A DNA stretch of 18,147 nt, taken from JBIKLM01 sp044375105 (GTDB lineage: Bacteria > Planctomycetota > UBA1135 > GCA-002686595). The translations under genes and the position numbers were made by a program. Shown piece by piece: positions 6,208 through 14,223 of the stretch; position 1 is the first letter of the stretch, and the number at the start of each line of letters is the position of its first letter. The stretch is from NCBI GenBank assembly GCA_044375105.1, contig JBILNK010000079.1, forward strand, positions 1 to 18,147, in the 5' to 3' direction. The notes below the pieces were generated by a model, which saw nothing but the letters and a program-made list of their open reading frames with translations, had not been told where the DNA came from and did not search any database.

Positions 6208-8532
6208 TCAGGGCAGCGCCTGCAGGCGCTCCGCCAGAGCCGAATAGCGCTCCGCTTGGCGCGCGTTCGAGACCGCCAGCTCGAGGGCCCGTTGTTGGCC
6301 CACCAGGACGCACAGGCGCTTGGCGCGCGTCACCGCGGTGTAGAGCAGGTGGCGCTGCAGCATCAGCGCGTGGCTCGTGACCAGCGGCAACACCACCGCC
6401 GGGTACTCGCCGCCCTGGCTTCTGTGCACGGTGATGGCGAAGGCCGGGGTCAGGTCGGCCAGCTCGGCCTCGCCATAGAACAGCGTGCGCTCGGGGAAGC
6501 GCACTTCGAGGCCCTTGGGCGCGTCGACGATGCGCACCACGCGGCCCATGTCGCCGTTGAACACGTCGCGGTCGTAGTCGTTGCGCGTGTGCAGCACGCG
6601 CTCGCCCACGCGCCAGGCCCGCCCGCGCAGCAGCGTCGGCTGGTCGTCGATCAGGCCCTTGCGCTGCGGCAGCTTGGCGCGCAAGAGCTCGTTCAGGTTG
6701 TCGACGCCGCAGGCCCCGCGGTACATCGGCGCCAGCACCTGCACCTCCTCGAGCCAATCCAGCCCGAAGGTGCGCGGGATGCGCTCGGTGACCACCTCGA
6801 TCAGCCGCTCGGCGGCGGCCTGGTCCCCGTCGGCGCGGAAGAAGTAGAAGTCGGACAGCCCGGTTTCCTGCGCGCTCGGGAACTGCGGCAGGCGCCCTTC
6901 CAGGATGCGATGGCTGTTCCAGACGATGCGGCTCTGCTCGGATTGACGGAAAATGTGGGTCAAGCGCCAGACCGGCAGGCGCTGGCTGGCGAGCAGGTCG
7001 CTGAGCACATTGCCGGGCGCGACCGAGGGCAGCTGGTTCGGGTCGCCGATCAGCAAGAGCCGCGTCGGCGAGCGCACCGCGCCCACCAGGTGGTAGGCCA
7101 GGCTCACGTCCAGCATCGAAACCTCGTCCACGACCACCAGATCGGCCTCCAAGGGCCGCTCCGGGCCGTGGGCGAAGCCGCGCGCTTTGGGGTCGTAACC
7201 GAGCAGGCGATGCAGGGTGCTGGCCTCGTAGCCCGTGGCCTCCGCCAGGCGTTTCGCGGCCCGTCCGGTGGGGGAGGCCAGGGCCACGCGCGCCCCGTGC
7301 CGGCGCGCCAGCTCCACCACCCAGCGCATCACGGTGGTCTTGCCCACGCCCGGACCGCCGGTCAACAGGCCGATCGGCTCGCGCGAGAGGCCCAGCACGG
7401 CCGAGCGCTGATCGGGGTGCAGCTCGACGCCGAAGCGTTGCTCGAGGTCGTCCACGTCGCGCTCGTTGGCCCAGGGCTCCACGCGCCCGGCCGCCAGCAG
7501 CCCGCCGACCCGGGTCGCCAGGCCGACCTCGCTCAGGTAGGTGGCCGGCGTCCAGGCGCGCAGCAGCGGCAGCAGCTCGGCGCGCGCGGTCTCGCGCTCG
7601 CCTGCGCCTTCGCTGTCGAGCAGCGCCTGGTCCATGCGCCGCAGCCCCTCGAGGGCCTCCAGCAGCTCAGCGTCGGACAGCTCCACGTCGAGCAGCTGGC
7701 GCGCTTCCTCGAACAGGCGCTCGACCGGCAGGTAGCAGTGCCCGCCCTGGGCCAAGGCCTGGCGCAGCGCGTGCGACAGGGCTGCGCGCCGCCGCTCGAG
7801 GCCGTTGCGCGGGAACCCGAGCTGCAGCGCAGCGCGGTCCGCGGTTTGAAAGCCGATGCCGTCGATCGACAGGGACAGCACGTAGGGATCGGCGCTGATG
7901 CGCTCCTGCGCCGAGCGCCCGAAGCGTTCGATCACCGCCTGCACCTGCCAGGGGCCGAGCCCCAGGCTCAGCAGGAAGGCGTGCTGCTCGTGGTTCCCGA
8001 ACTCCTCCTGAACGATGCGCACCAGGTTGCCGCGCACGGTCTCGCTGAGTCCCTGGATGCCCTGCAGGCACTCCGGCTCGTCGCGGATGCGCTGCAGCGC
8101 GCCGGCCCCCAGGCTGGCCACGATGCGCTTGGCCAGCACCTCGCCGATGCCCGGGAAGGTCGGCGAACACAGATAGCGCTCGATCGCGGCCGGGTCGCTG
8201 GGGGCGCGGGCCTCCAGGCGCTGGAATTCGAACTGCTGGCCGTGGGTCTTGTGCTGACCCCAGCGGCCCCACAAGCGCACCGAGAGCCCCTCGGAGGGTT
8301 TGGGGGTGCGCCCGACCGCCGTGATCAGCGTCGGAAACCAGGGCGCCGACGGGTTGGGGGCCGCCGGCGCGGAGCCCTCCGGGGCCAGGCGCAGGACCGT
8401 GTAGAGCGACTCCTCGGAGTGGAAGGTGACCCGCTCGATGGTGCCGAGCAGCTCGATCGGCTCCTCCGCCGCGGCCCCCCCCGGGGAGCTGGCGGGGCGG
8501 GGGGGCGGCTGGGGCGGCTGGGGCGGGGGCAT
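6208..8532 (-). CDS. recD2: RecD2-type SF1B DNA helicase
   Basis: A 774-residue protein, the usual RecD2 size; RecD2 is the 5'-3' helicase found without RecB and RecC. The N-terminal OB-like part is followed by helix-hairpin-helix segments (PGIGEVLAKRIVASLG about 127-142; DGIGFQTADRAA about 224-235). The helicase core shows Walker A GGPGVGKTT (392-400, Lys398), motif Ia ALASPTGRAAKRL, Walker B VVVDEVSMLD (Asp469-Glu470), motif III LLLIGDPNQLPSVAPGN (Gln500), motif IV THIFRQ (Arg529), and motifs V-VI TVHRSQGGEYP and YTAVTRAKRL (Arg736). The frame is open far upstream. ATG 8532 was chosen because the known N-terminal domain starts shortly after it and the further extension is Arg/Pro shadow sequence. 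The first 13 residues are a Pro/Gln run (MPPPQPPQPPPRP). No Shine-Dalgarno sequence is visible. It is divergent from the bS21 gene. Confidence 0.95.
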   Translation of the reverse strand: MPPPQPPQPPPRPASSPGGAAAEEPIELLGTIERVTFHSEESLYTVLRLAPEGSAPAAPNPSAPWFPTLITAVGRTPKPSEGLSVRLWGRWGQHKTHGQQFEFQRLEARAPSDPAAIERYLCSPTFPGIGEVLAKRIVASLGAGALQRIRDEPECLQGIQGLSETVRGNLVRIVQEEFGNHEQHAFLLSLGLGPWQVQAVIERFGRSAQERISADPYVLSLSIDGIGFQTADRAALQLGFPRNGLERRRAALSHALRQALAQGGHCYLPVERLFEEARQLLDVELSDAELLEALEGLRRMDQALLDSEGAGERETARAELLPLLRAWTPATYLSEVGLATRVGGLLAAGRVEPWANERDVDDLEQRFGVELHPDQRSAVLGLSREPIGLLTGGPGVGKTTVMRWVVELARRHGARVALASPTGRAAKRLAEATGYEASTLHRLLGYDPKARGFAHGPERPLEADLVVVDEVSMLDVSLAYHLVGAVRSPTRLLLIGDPNQLPSVAPGNVLSDLLASQRLPVWRLTHIFRQSEQSRIVWNSHRILEGRLPQFPSAQETGLSDFYFFRADGDQAAAERLIEVVTERIPRTFGLDWLEEVQVLAPMYRGACGVDNLNELLRAKLPQRKGLIDDQPTLLRGRAWRVGERVLHTRNDYDRDVFNGDMGRVVRIVDAPKGLEVRFPERTLFYGEAELADLTPAFAITVHRSQGGEYPAVVLPLVTSHALMLQRHLLYTAVTRAKRLCVLVGQQRALELAVSNARQAERYSALAERLQALP
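8494..8529 (+). other. Strong G-quadruplex motif abutting the recD2 start codon
   Basis: Five G-tracts lie on the plus strand: 8494-8497, 8499-8505, 8511-8514, 8520-8523 and 8525-8529, with loops of 1 to 5 bases, one of them (CGGCT) repeated exactly. This meets the usual G3+ N1-7 pattern easily. It lies on the template strand of recD2, directly next to its ATG, and encodes the Pro-rich N-terminus. Confidence 0.55.
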
Positions 8533-8657
8533 GGCGGCCGGGTCCGGCGCGGGGTCCAGACCCCGCCTGGGGGCAGGATAAGCCGCGCGCAGGCCGCTCC
8601 AGACCCCTTCCCGCGACCTGGGAGGCGCCCGGCCCGGACCCCGCCCCGCCTGCGGGC

Positions 8658-8686
8658 TTGCGCCGCCCCCCGCCGATCCGAATACT
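8658..8686 (+). promoter_or_regulatory. Candidate sigma-70 promoter upstream of the bS21 gene
   Basis: TTGCGC (8658-8663) and AATACT (8681-8686) are separated by 17 bases. Both are partial matches to the -35 and -10 consensus, in an otherwise GC-saturated divergent spacer about 108 bases before the bS21 ATG. The remainder of the 261-bp spacer between recD2 and the bS21 gene shows no gene. Confidence 0.3.
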
Positions 8687-8793
8687 GCTTCGCCCACCTC
8701 GGAGCGCTCGGCCCGCCGGCCGACCCGCCCCCGGTTCCCGCCCCTCCAACGCTCGAGATCGCGCCCGCGCTCCGCAATAGCCCCGTCCGCTTC

Positions 8794-9027
8794 ATGACCA
8801 TCAAGGTTCAGGTCCGCGCCAACGAGTCCCTGGAAGCCGCCCTGCGTCGCTTCAAGCGTCAGTGCAACTACGGCGGCGTGTTCCGCCTGGCCAAGGCCAG
8901 CACCTGGCACGAGAAGAGCTCGGAGAAGCGCCGCCGCGAGCGCCGCGAGCGTATCCGCATCATCCAGAAGGCCACGCGCCGCTCCCAGCGCCGCGCCGGC
9001 GGCCGCGCCTCGATGCGCCGGACCTGA
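8794..9027 (+). CDS. rpsU: Small ribosomal subunit protein bS21
   Basis: A 77-residue very basic protein. The bS21 signature is clear: an N-terminal VQVRANESLEAALRRFKRQC block, where E. coli S21 has its ESLEAALRRFKR-like helix, followed by an Arg/Lys-rich tail with EKSSEKRRRERRERIR and an RRSQRRAGGR ending. Length is close to that of the 71-residue E. coli protein. bS21 sits on the 30S platform next to the 3' end of 16S rRNA and influences the anti-Shine-Dalgarno region. The start is ATG 8794; the preceding bases (CCCCGTCCGCTTC) contain no Shine-Dalgarno sequence. It stands alone as a monocistronic unit: recD2 is divergent and a hairpin follows about 95 bases after the stop. Confidence 0.93.
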   Translation: MTIKVQVRANESLEAALRRFKRQCNYGGVFRLAKASTWHEKSSEKRRRERRERIRIIQKATRRSQRRAGGRASMRRT

Positions 9028-9122
9028 TCGGGTCGGGCCCCGGCGGGGCAGACCTGCGCCCGTCGGCGGCTGGCTCCGGGCGGGCTCTGCGCAGGATTTT
9101 TCTGGCGGGCCCCTGCGGGCGA

Positions 9123-9151
9123 GGATCCCGGGAGCGTGTCTCCCGGGATTC
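9123..9151 (+). terminator. Hairpin terminator candidate after the bS21 gene
   Basis: Perfect 10-bp arms ATCCCGGGAG and CTCCCGGGAT (9125-9134 and 9140-9149) enclose a 5-base loop CGTGT, extended by one G-T and one G-C pair. A short T-rich stretch (GGTGTTTCT) follows. Its position between the bS21 gene and the next plus-strand gene supports a terminator. The rest of 9028-9286 has no gene that I can support. Confidence 0.6.
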
Positions 9152-9286
9152 GGTGTTTCTGGCGGCTCTGCGGCCTGCTCGGCCGGAAAGCGATGAGGAC
9201 CGCACGGGGATGGAGCGCGGCGCAGCAGGGCCTGGGCGCGGGCGGCTAAGGTAGGTCCGGGAAGCGCCGTAGCGCCCTTCCGTCCC

Positions 9287-10351
9287 ATGCGCCTGTTTCC
9301 CCGCGAACGCGATCTCTCCGAGCCCCTGGAGGCGGTCGAGCTGACCGTGCGCGGGTCGGATCTGCAGCTGCCCCCCGAAGAGGTGCACGTGCGCCTGGAC
9401 GCGTTCCTGCAGCGCTTTCTCTCCTGGCGCTCGCGGACATCGATCCAACGCCTGATCAAGGACGGCTTCGTCTGGCTCGACCCTTCGGATCCGGCCCACC
9501 CGCGCGGCATCGGCCGCTACGCCCCCGAGCTGCGCCCGGGGCGCCGGCTGCTGCACGGCTCGCGCCTCAAGGTGGTGATCCCCGAGCCCCTGCGCGTGCA
9601 GCGCGCCAGCCCGGCGGCCAGCGACCTGACCGTGCTCTACGAGGACGACTGGATCACCGCCGTCGACAAGCCGCCGCTCTTGCCCGTGCATCCCTCCGGC
9701 CGGCACCTCTCCGACACCCTGATCCAGCGCGTCCACGCGCGCTACGGCGAGGAGGCCCAGGCGCGCGAGTTCCGCACGAAGCTGTGCCACCGGCTCGACC
9801 GCGAGACCTCCGGCCTGGTGCTGCTGGCGCGCGAACCCGCGGTGCACACGGCCTTGATGCAGGCTTTCGAGCACCGCCGCATCGACAAGGAATACCTGGC
9901 GATCTGCTGGAATCAACCCGAGGCCGACGAGGGCCTGATCGACGTGCCGATCGGCTCGGCGCGGGGCAGCGAGGTGCGCATCAAGATGGCCTGCACGCCG
10001 GATGGCCAGGAGGCCGTGACCCGCTGGCGCGTGGTCGAGCGCCTGCCCGGCGCCTGCTTGATCGCCGCCAACCCGAAGACCGGCCGCCAGCACCAGATCC
10101 GCGTGCACCTCGCCTCGATCGGCCTGCCGCTGGTGGGCGACAAGCTCTACAACGAGGACGAGGGCCGCTTCCTGCGCGGGGCCAGCGGCGAATTGACCAA
10201 CGAGGATCTGGCCGCCTTGCAGCTGCCGCGGCATGCGCTGCACAACCACTTCCTCGGTTTCGAGCATCCCGTGCTCGGCGAGCGCGTCGAGATCCGCAGC
10301 GAACTGCCCGCGGACCTGGCCGCCTGCCTGGAGCGCCTGCGGCTGCGCTGA
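9287..10351 (+). CDS. RluA-family (RluC/RluD-like) rRNA pseudouridine synthase
   Basis: A 354-residue enzyme that isomerises uridine to pseudouridine, most likely in 23S rRNA. An N-terminal S4-like RNA-binding segment lies at about 34-62 (VRLDAFLQRFL, then RTSIQRLIKDGFVWL). The catalytic domain begins with LTVLYEDDWITAVDKPPLLPVHP. The active-site motif is CHRLDRETSGLVLLAR, with catalytic Asp171. Later family blocks are KEYLAICW (about 201-208), NPKTGRQHQIRVHLASIG (about 262-279), then GDKLY and RHALHNHFLGF. Asp, Tyr and Lys/Arg positions typical of the family are all present. An insertion of about 20 residues after GDKLY is compatible with known variation. No Shine-Dalgarno sequence precedes ATG 9287. 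The site modified (RluC, RluD or another) cannot be told from the sequence. Confidence 0.93.
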   Translation: MRLFPRERDLSEPLEAVELTVRGSDLQLPPEEVHVRLDAFLQRFLSWRSRTSIQRLIKDGFVWLDPSDPAHPRGIGRYAPELRPGRRLLHGSRLKVVIPEPLRVQRASPAASDLTVLYEDDWITAVDKPPLLPVHPSGRHLSDTLIQRVHARYGEEAQAREFRTKLCHRLDRETSGLVLLAREPAVHTALMQAFEHRRIDKEYLAICWNQPEADEGLIDVPIGSARGSEVRIKMACTPDGQEAVTRWRVVERLPGACLIAANPKTGRQHQIRVHLASIGLPLVGDKLYNEDEGRFLRGASGELTNEDLAALQLPRHALHNHFLGFEHPVLGERVEIRSELPADLAACLERLRLR

Positions 10352-10353
10352 AG

Positions 10354-10374
10354 GGCCCCGGGTCCCGCGGGGCC
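10354..10374. terminator. GC hairpin between convergent genes
   Basis: The 7-bp arms GGCCCCG and CGGGGCC flank a 7-base loop, two bases after the pseudouridine-synthase stop and 44 bases from the end of the convergent membrane-protein gene. There is no T-run, so intrinsic termination is uncertain. Confidence 0.35.
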
Positions 10375-10418
10375 GCCGGGGAAGCGCCCGCGTCCCAGGG
10401 TCGTGCCGGCGCGGGGCC

Positions 10419-11888
10419 TCAGGGCCCTCGGGAGGGCCGGTCGGTCCAGCGCTCGAGCGCCAGCAGCGCCAGCAGGGCGCCGACCACGGCCAGGGGACCC
10501 TCCAGCAGGAAGCGGGACGCCAGGGCCAAAAGCGCCAGCAGCACGCCGGCCGCGATCAAGGGACCCGCCAGGCTCTCCGTGCCGCCGATCCGCTCGATCG
10601 GCAGGGACAAGGGCAGGTCGGCGACCGTGCGCGGGTAGAGCACGCGCAGGCACAGCAGCGCCGCGAAGAAGCCCAGCGGGCCGAGGCTCAGGGCCGTGCC
10701 GGCGTCGGCCAGCCCGGCGGCCAGCAGCCCGAGGGCCAGACAGGTCGGCAACAGGTAGGTAGCAACGAGGGCCTTCTGCGCGCCGCGCTCCAGGGCGGCG
10801 CGTCCCTGGGGCGCGAGCTCGAGCAGGTGGCGCGCCGCGTGGGATTGGCTGGCGGCCACATGGATCTGCAGCACCGGCAGGTAGAAGCCCGGCGCGAAGA
10901 GCAGCAGCGCCAGCAGCCCGTCGCGCTCGTCGCCCGGGGGCTTGCCCAGGGCCACCCAGGCGAAGACCAGCGGCAGGGCCAGCAGCGGTAGGGCCCGCAG
11001 GGCCACCTCGCGCTCCCGCGGCAGGGCCCGCCGCACGAGGTCGTAGGCTGGCCGCTCCTCGGGCCGCACCCAGAATCGGCCGAGCAGCCGCGCCAGGGGC
11101 TCGAACAGGCGCGCGATCGGCCCGCTGCCGCCCCCGAGCGGGGGCGCGGCGGGCGCCGGCAGGGCCACCGAAAGGGCCAGGAGCAGCAGGGCCGCGCCGG
11201 CGGTCAGGGCCAGCCCGCGCAGCTCCGGCGCGTGCGCCTTGGATTCGAAGCACAGCGCCACCAGGGCGCCGCTGGGCCAGATCCGGGCGGCCCCGGGCAG
11301 CTCGGCGGGCCCCGCCAGCTGGCCCAGCCAGCGCAGCGTCGGCGGCAGGGCCAGCAGGGCCGCGAAGACCGCCAACAGCAGCAGCGCCTGCAGGGCCACC
11401 AGCAGAGCCTCCAAGCGTCCGGCGAGCAGGCTCTGCAGGGCGCCGACCGCGGCCGCGAGCAGCAGCGCCTGGATCAGGCCCAGCAGCAGCAGCCCGAGCC
11501 CGCCAGGCCAGAGCGGGCCCGGCGCCAGCAAGGCCGCCGGCACCAGGGCATACAGCGCCAGCGTCAGCACGCCCCGGGCGAAGGCCAGGTGGCGCGCCAG
11601 GCGCAGCTCGATCGGCCGCGCCGGCAGGGAGCGCAGCCAATCCTCGTGGGCCAGCTGGCGCAGGGGCCAGGCGGCCTCCCCGAGCAGGGGCCCGAGCAGC
11701 AGCAGCGCCGAGAGGGACAGGGCCAGCCAGGCGTAGCCCCAGGGCTCCAGACGGTCGCCGGCCAGACCGCACAGGGCCAGCGATACCAGGGCCTGTCCGC
11801 TGCCTGCCCCGAGGCGCCCCTCGCCGGCGGCGGAGCGCGCCTGGGCGCGCAGCAGGGTCCTCAGCCGAACCAGGGCGCTCGCTTGCAT
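10419..11888 (-). CDS. Multi-pass membrane protein, ABC-2-type exporter permease-like
   Basis: A 489-residue, very Leu/Ala-rich protein with about 11-12 hydrophobic helices. ATG 11888 (MQASALVRLRTLLRAQ) was chosen because the longer frame adds only Arg/Ser-rich sequence. The middle holds a cytoplasmic-looking segment, FWVRPEERPAYDLVRRAL then PREREVALRALPLLALP. This is similar in layout to a family of large permease-like proteins that I recall from Planctomycetota and Verrucomicrobiota, often described as ABC exporter or ABC-2 permease proteins. A second recognisable spot is the SQSHAARHLLELAPQGRAALERGAQKALVATYLLP stretch (about 340-375), also laid out as in those proteins. No ATPase gene is adjacent in this window, so the partner and the substrate are unknown. 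The gene is convergent with the pseudouridine synthase and divergent from the hydrolase. Confidence 0.7.
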   Translation of the reverse strand: MQASALVRLRTLLRAQARSAAGEGRLGAGSGQALVSLALCGLAGDRLEPWGYAWLALSLSALLLLGPLLGEAAWPLRQLAHEDWLRSLPARPIELRLARHLAFARGVLTLALYALVPAALLAPGPLWPGGLGLLLLGLIQALLLAAAVGALQSLLAGRLEALLVALQALLLLAVFAALLALPPTLRWLGQLAGPAELPGAARIWPSGALVALCFESKAHAPELRGLALTAGAALLLLALSVALPAPAAPPLGGGSGPIARLFEPLARLLGRFWVRPEERPAYDLVRRALPREREVALRALPLLALPLVFAWVALGKPPGDERDGLLALLLFAPGFYLPVLQIHVAASQSHAARHLLELAPQGRAALERGAQKALVATYLLPTCLALGLLAAGLADAGTALSLGPLGFFAALLCLRVLYPRTVADLPLSLPIERIGGTESLAGPLIAAGVLLALLALASRFLLEGPLAVVGALLALLALERWTDRPSRGP

Positions 11889-11938
11889 CGCGTCAGGTCG
11901 TTCGCGGCGCCGGGCGCGAAGCGCGCCAGAACCGCACC

Positions 11939-11944
11939 TATAGT
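11939..11944 (+). promoter_or_regulatory. Candidate -10 element (TATAGT) for the hydrolase-thioesterase operon
   Basis: TATAGT matches the sigma-70 -10 consensus at five of six positions and is the only AT-rich spot in the 103-bp divergent spacer, 47 bases before the ATG at 11992. No -35 match was found at the usual distance. The opposite strand reads TACTAT here, which could serve the divergent membrane-protein gene. Confidence 0.3.
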
Positions 11945-11991
11945 AGGCGCCCCGCCGCGCCGCTCGCCCCGGCCGCGCCGCGGACCGTCCC

Positions 11992-12663
11992 ATGGAGCTC
12001 TTCATCGCTGGCCCCGAGGGCCCGCTCGAGGCCATCTACCACGCGCCTCGCGGTCCGGACGGCGCGCCCCTCGACCAGCCCCCCGCGGTGGCGGTGGTCT
12101 GCCACCCGCACCCGGCCCACGGGGGCAACATGCACTCGACGGTGACCTTCCGCATCGCCAAGGGCCTCGAGCGCGCCGGCGTCGCCGGCCTGCGGATCAA
12201 TTTCCGCGGGGTCGGGCGCTCCGCGGGCCGCTACCACGGCGCCGGGGGCGAAGAGGGCGACGCCGAGGCGGCCCTGGCCTGGCTGGCCGCACGCCACCCC
12301 GGCGCGGCCCTGTGGGCGGCCGGCTTCTCCTTCGGCTCGCGCACCGTCTTCGGGCTGGCCAAACGCCGGCCCGACATCCAGCGCCTGGTGCTGGTGGGCT
12401 TCCCGGCCCGCGCTTACCCCCTGCCGGGCGTCGACCTGTTGGACCGCCCGGCCCTGTTCATCTGGGGCGCCGAGGACGAGTACGGCACCCTGGCCGACCT
12501 GCGCGCCCAGTTCCCGCGCCTGTCCGAGCGCTTCGAATTCGAAGAGCTGCCCGGATCCGACCATTTCTTCCGCCGCACCACCAAGGAGCTCGAGGAGCGC
12601 GTCTGGCGCTGGGCCAGCCTGGCCCTGGCCTCGACCGGCGATCCCCGCGAGGTCCGTCCATGA
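11992..12663 (+). CDS. Alpha/beta hydrolase, COG2945-type
   Basis: A 223-residue soluble hydrolase. Visible signatures of the COG2945 group are VVCHPHPAHGGNMHS (about 36-49), NFRGVGRSAG (70-79), then the nucleophile elbow GFSFGSR with Ser113 in a G-x-S-x-G setting. Next come the acidic residue in IWGAEDEYG (Asp162) and the catalytic His in GSDHFF (His191). The Ser-Asp-His triad is therefore complete. No signal peptide is visible, so the enzyme is probably cytoplasmic. The natural substrate is unknown; members are usually annotated as serine esterases or hydrolases. The last codon and stop overlap the thioesterase start (ATGA), which indicates co-translation and suggests a shared pathway, perhaps ester or thioester turnover. 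Confidence 0.9.
   Translation: MELFIAGPEGPLEAIYHAPRGPDGAPLDQPPAVAVVCHPHPAHGGNMHSTVTFRIAKGLERAGVAGLRINFRGVGRSAGRYHGAGGEEGDAEAALAWLAARHPGAALWAAGFSFGSRTVFGLAKRRPDIQRLVLVGFPARAYPLPGVDLLDRPALFIWGAEDEYGTLADLRAQFPRLSERFEFEELPGSDHFFRRTTKELEERVWRWASLALASTGDPREVRP
12649..12652 (+). promoter_or_regulatory. Shine-Dalgarno-like GAGG for the thioesterase start
   Basis: GAGG lies seven bases before ATG 12660 inside the hydrolase 3' end. It supports this start, which overlaps the hydrolase stop. Confidence 0.5.
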
Positions 12664-13100
12664 GCGCATCCAACCCCGGAGCCGACACCGCCATCTCGAT
12701 CCCCAAGAAGGGCACCGTGCCCGCCATCAAGCTGATCATGATGCCGCGCGACACCAACGCCAACGGCACCATCTTCGGCGGGGTGATCCTGAGCCAGATC
12801 GACTTGGCGGCCGCGGTGGAGGCCCATCGCTGGCACCCCGGCCGCCTGGTGACCGTGGCCATGGAAAAGGTCGAATTCCACCGCCCGGTCTTCGTCGGCG
12901 ACCTGGTTTCCTTCTATACCTCGACCGTGCGCACCGGCACGACCAGCGTCACGGTGCGCGTCGACGTATGGGCCCAGCGGCGCCAGGCGAAGATCGAGCT
13001 GGTCCCGGTGACGCGCGCCACGGTGACCATGGTCGCGGTGGACGACCAGGGCGACAAGATGCCGCTGATGCGCCGCGAGGACCCGCTGCCCCTGTACTGA
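12660..13100 (+). CDS. Hotdog-fold acyl-CoA thioesterase (YciA-like)
   Basis: A 146-residue protein of normal length for the YciA/cytosolic acyl-CoA hydrolase family, which splits acyl-CoA to fatty acid and CoA. The family signature is well conserved: MMPRDTNANGTIFGGVILSQIDLAA (about 27-51) with the catalytic region DTNANGTIFGG, then VTVAMEKVEFHRPVFVGDLV (about 64-83), and the later strand TSVTVRVDVWAQRR. The C-terminus ends after the final strand (ATVTMVAVDDQGDKMPL) in a short tail. The start overlaps the upstream hydrolase as ATGA. Acyl chain preference cannot be read from the sequence. Confidence 0.93.
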   Translation: MSASNPGADTAISIPKKGTVPAIKLIMMPRDTNANGTIFGGVILSQIDLAAAVEAHRWHPGRLVTVAMEKVEFHRPVFVGDLVSFYTSTVRTGTTSVTVRVDVWAQRRQAKIELVPVTRATVTMVAVDDQGDKMPLMRREDPLPLY

Positions 13101-13105
13101 TCGGG

Positions 13106-13119
13106 GCGGGTCCGCCCGC
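13106..13119 (+). terminator. Short GC hairpin after the thioesterase gene
   Basis: GCGGG and CCCGC pair around the loop TCCG, five bases after the stop codon. No T-run follows; it may stall or stabilise the 3' end of the transcript. Confidence 0.35.
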
Positions 13120-14223
13120 GCCGCCGCGCCGCCGGGGCCCACGGCTCGGAGCCTCCCGCAGCCGGTCATCCCCCGGGGAGGCCCCCTCCCGCGGGCGCCA
13201 GCCCTGTCCAGCGCGCAGAAAGTGTGAGGAATCAGCGCCGCGGGCTCGGCCCGGGACGCCTCAACGCCCGTCGGCAGGCTCTTGGGCCGCCTTCTGCGGC
13301 CGCGGAGCTTGGGAGCCTCTTTGCGCTTGGATCCCTGCGCCTCTGGCTCTGAGGGCGTGATCTGCGGGGCTGCGATGTTCCGATCTGGAGGCTCGGTCGC
13401 TGCCGGTTCTGGGTCTCTCTGGCCTTTCGGTTGATCCAGGAGACTGGTCCTGGCCCCGATCGATGGCGTGGGCTCGACGGCCCCCGGCTCCCGGGCAGCG
13501 CCTGTTCCGGGGATACAGGGGATCGGGCCCACCCCGGACTCTCCCAGCTGAAACCGTGTCCAGGCACTTTAGCTGGGGAGTCAAGTCTTTCTGTCCAGGC
13601 CACCGACGAAGCGATGGCCGAGCCAATGACCTCTTTTTCTTGCCCCATCGGGCTTTCCCTGTGGCAATCCGCGCTTGATGGACCGTGCGCGCCGAGGTGC
13701 GCTGCTTCGCCTCGCCATCCGCCCATGGGGAGCTCGGGCGTCTGAGCCCCAGCGACCTGCGGTTGCTGCTCAGGCCGCCTGCGCCTCTCCGTCTCGAGCC
13801 CGGTCGAGACAAAGAGGCGCGTCTCTTCGATGAGCCCGGGCCAGGTTGGGCGATGCCCACCCCTGGAGTCTTCGTGCGCCTCGATCGGCTGCAGGGTGGC
13901 GAACAGCCGCCGTTGCTGCTGCTGAGGGGCTCACCCCGCGGAGAAACCGGAAAGGGTTTCCGGTGCCTCCTGGACCGCTGCGGCGCGCCCCGGGTGGCTC
14001 CCCCCAAGGAGCACCCTTCTTCGGGTCCGGCCCAGCCCCCGAAAGTGAGCAAGACTTGCCTGGTGAGATCACCGATCTGTCCGCGGACGGCCTCGGCTCG
14101 AGCCTTACCGACCCCGGGGCAAATCGATGGGTCCCAAGGCGCCTGGGCATTCGGACTCGATGCGGAACCTCCGGAGCCGCCCCCTGAGACTGAGCGGTCG
14201 CCTCCAGCACAGCGCGTGCCGTG

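Noticed and set aside
6256..9027. A 923-codon plus-strand open frame reaching through recD2 into bS21
   Set aside because: Only the last 77 codons (bS21) look like protein. The rest is antisense to recD2, whose helicase motifs are all present.
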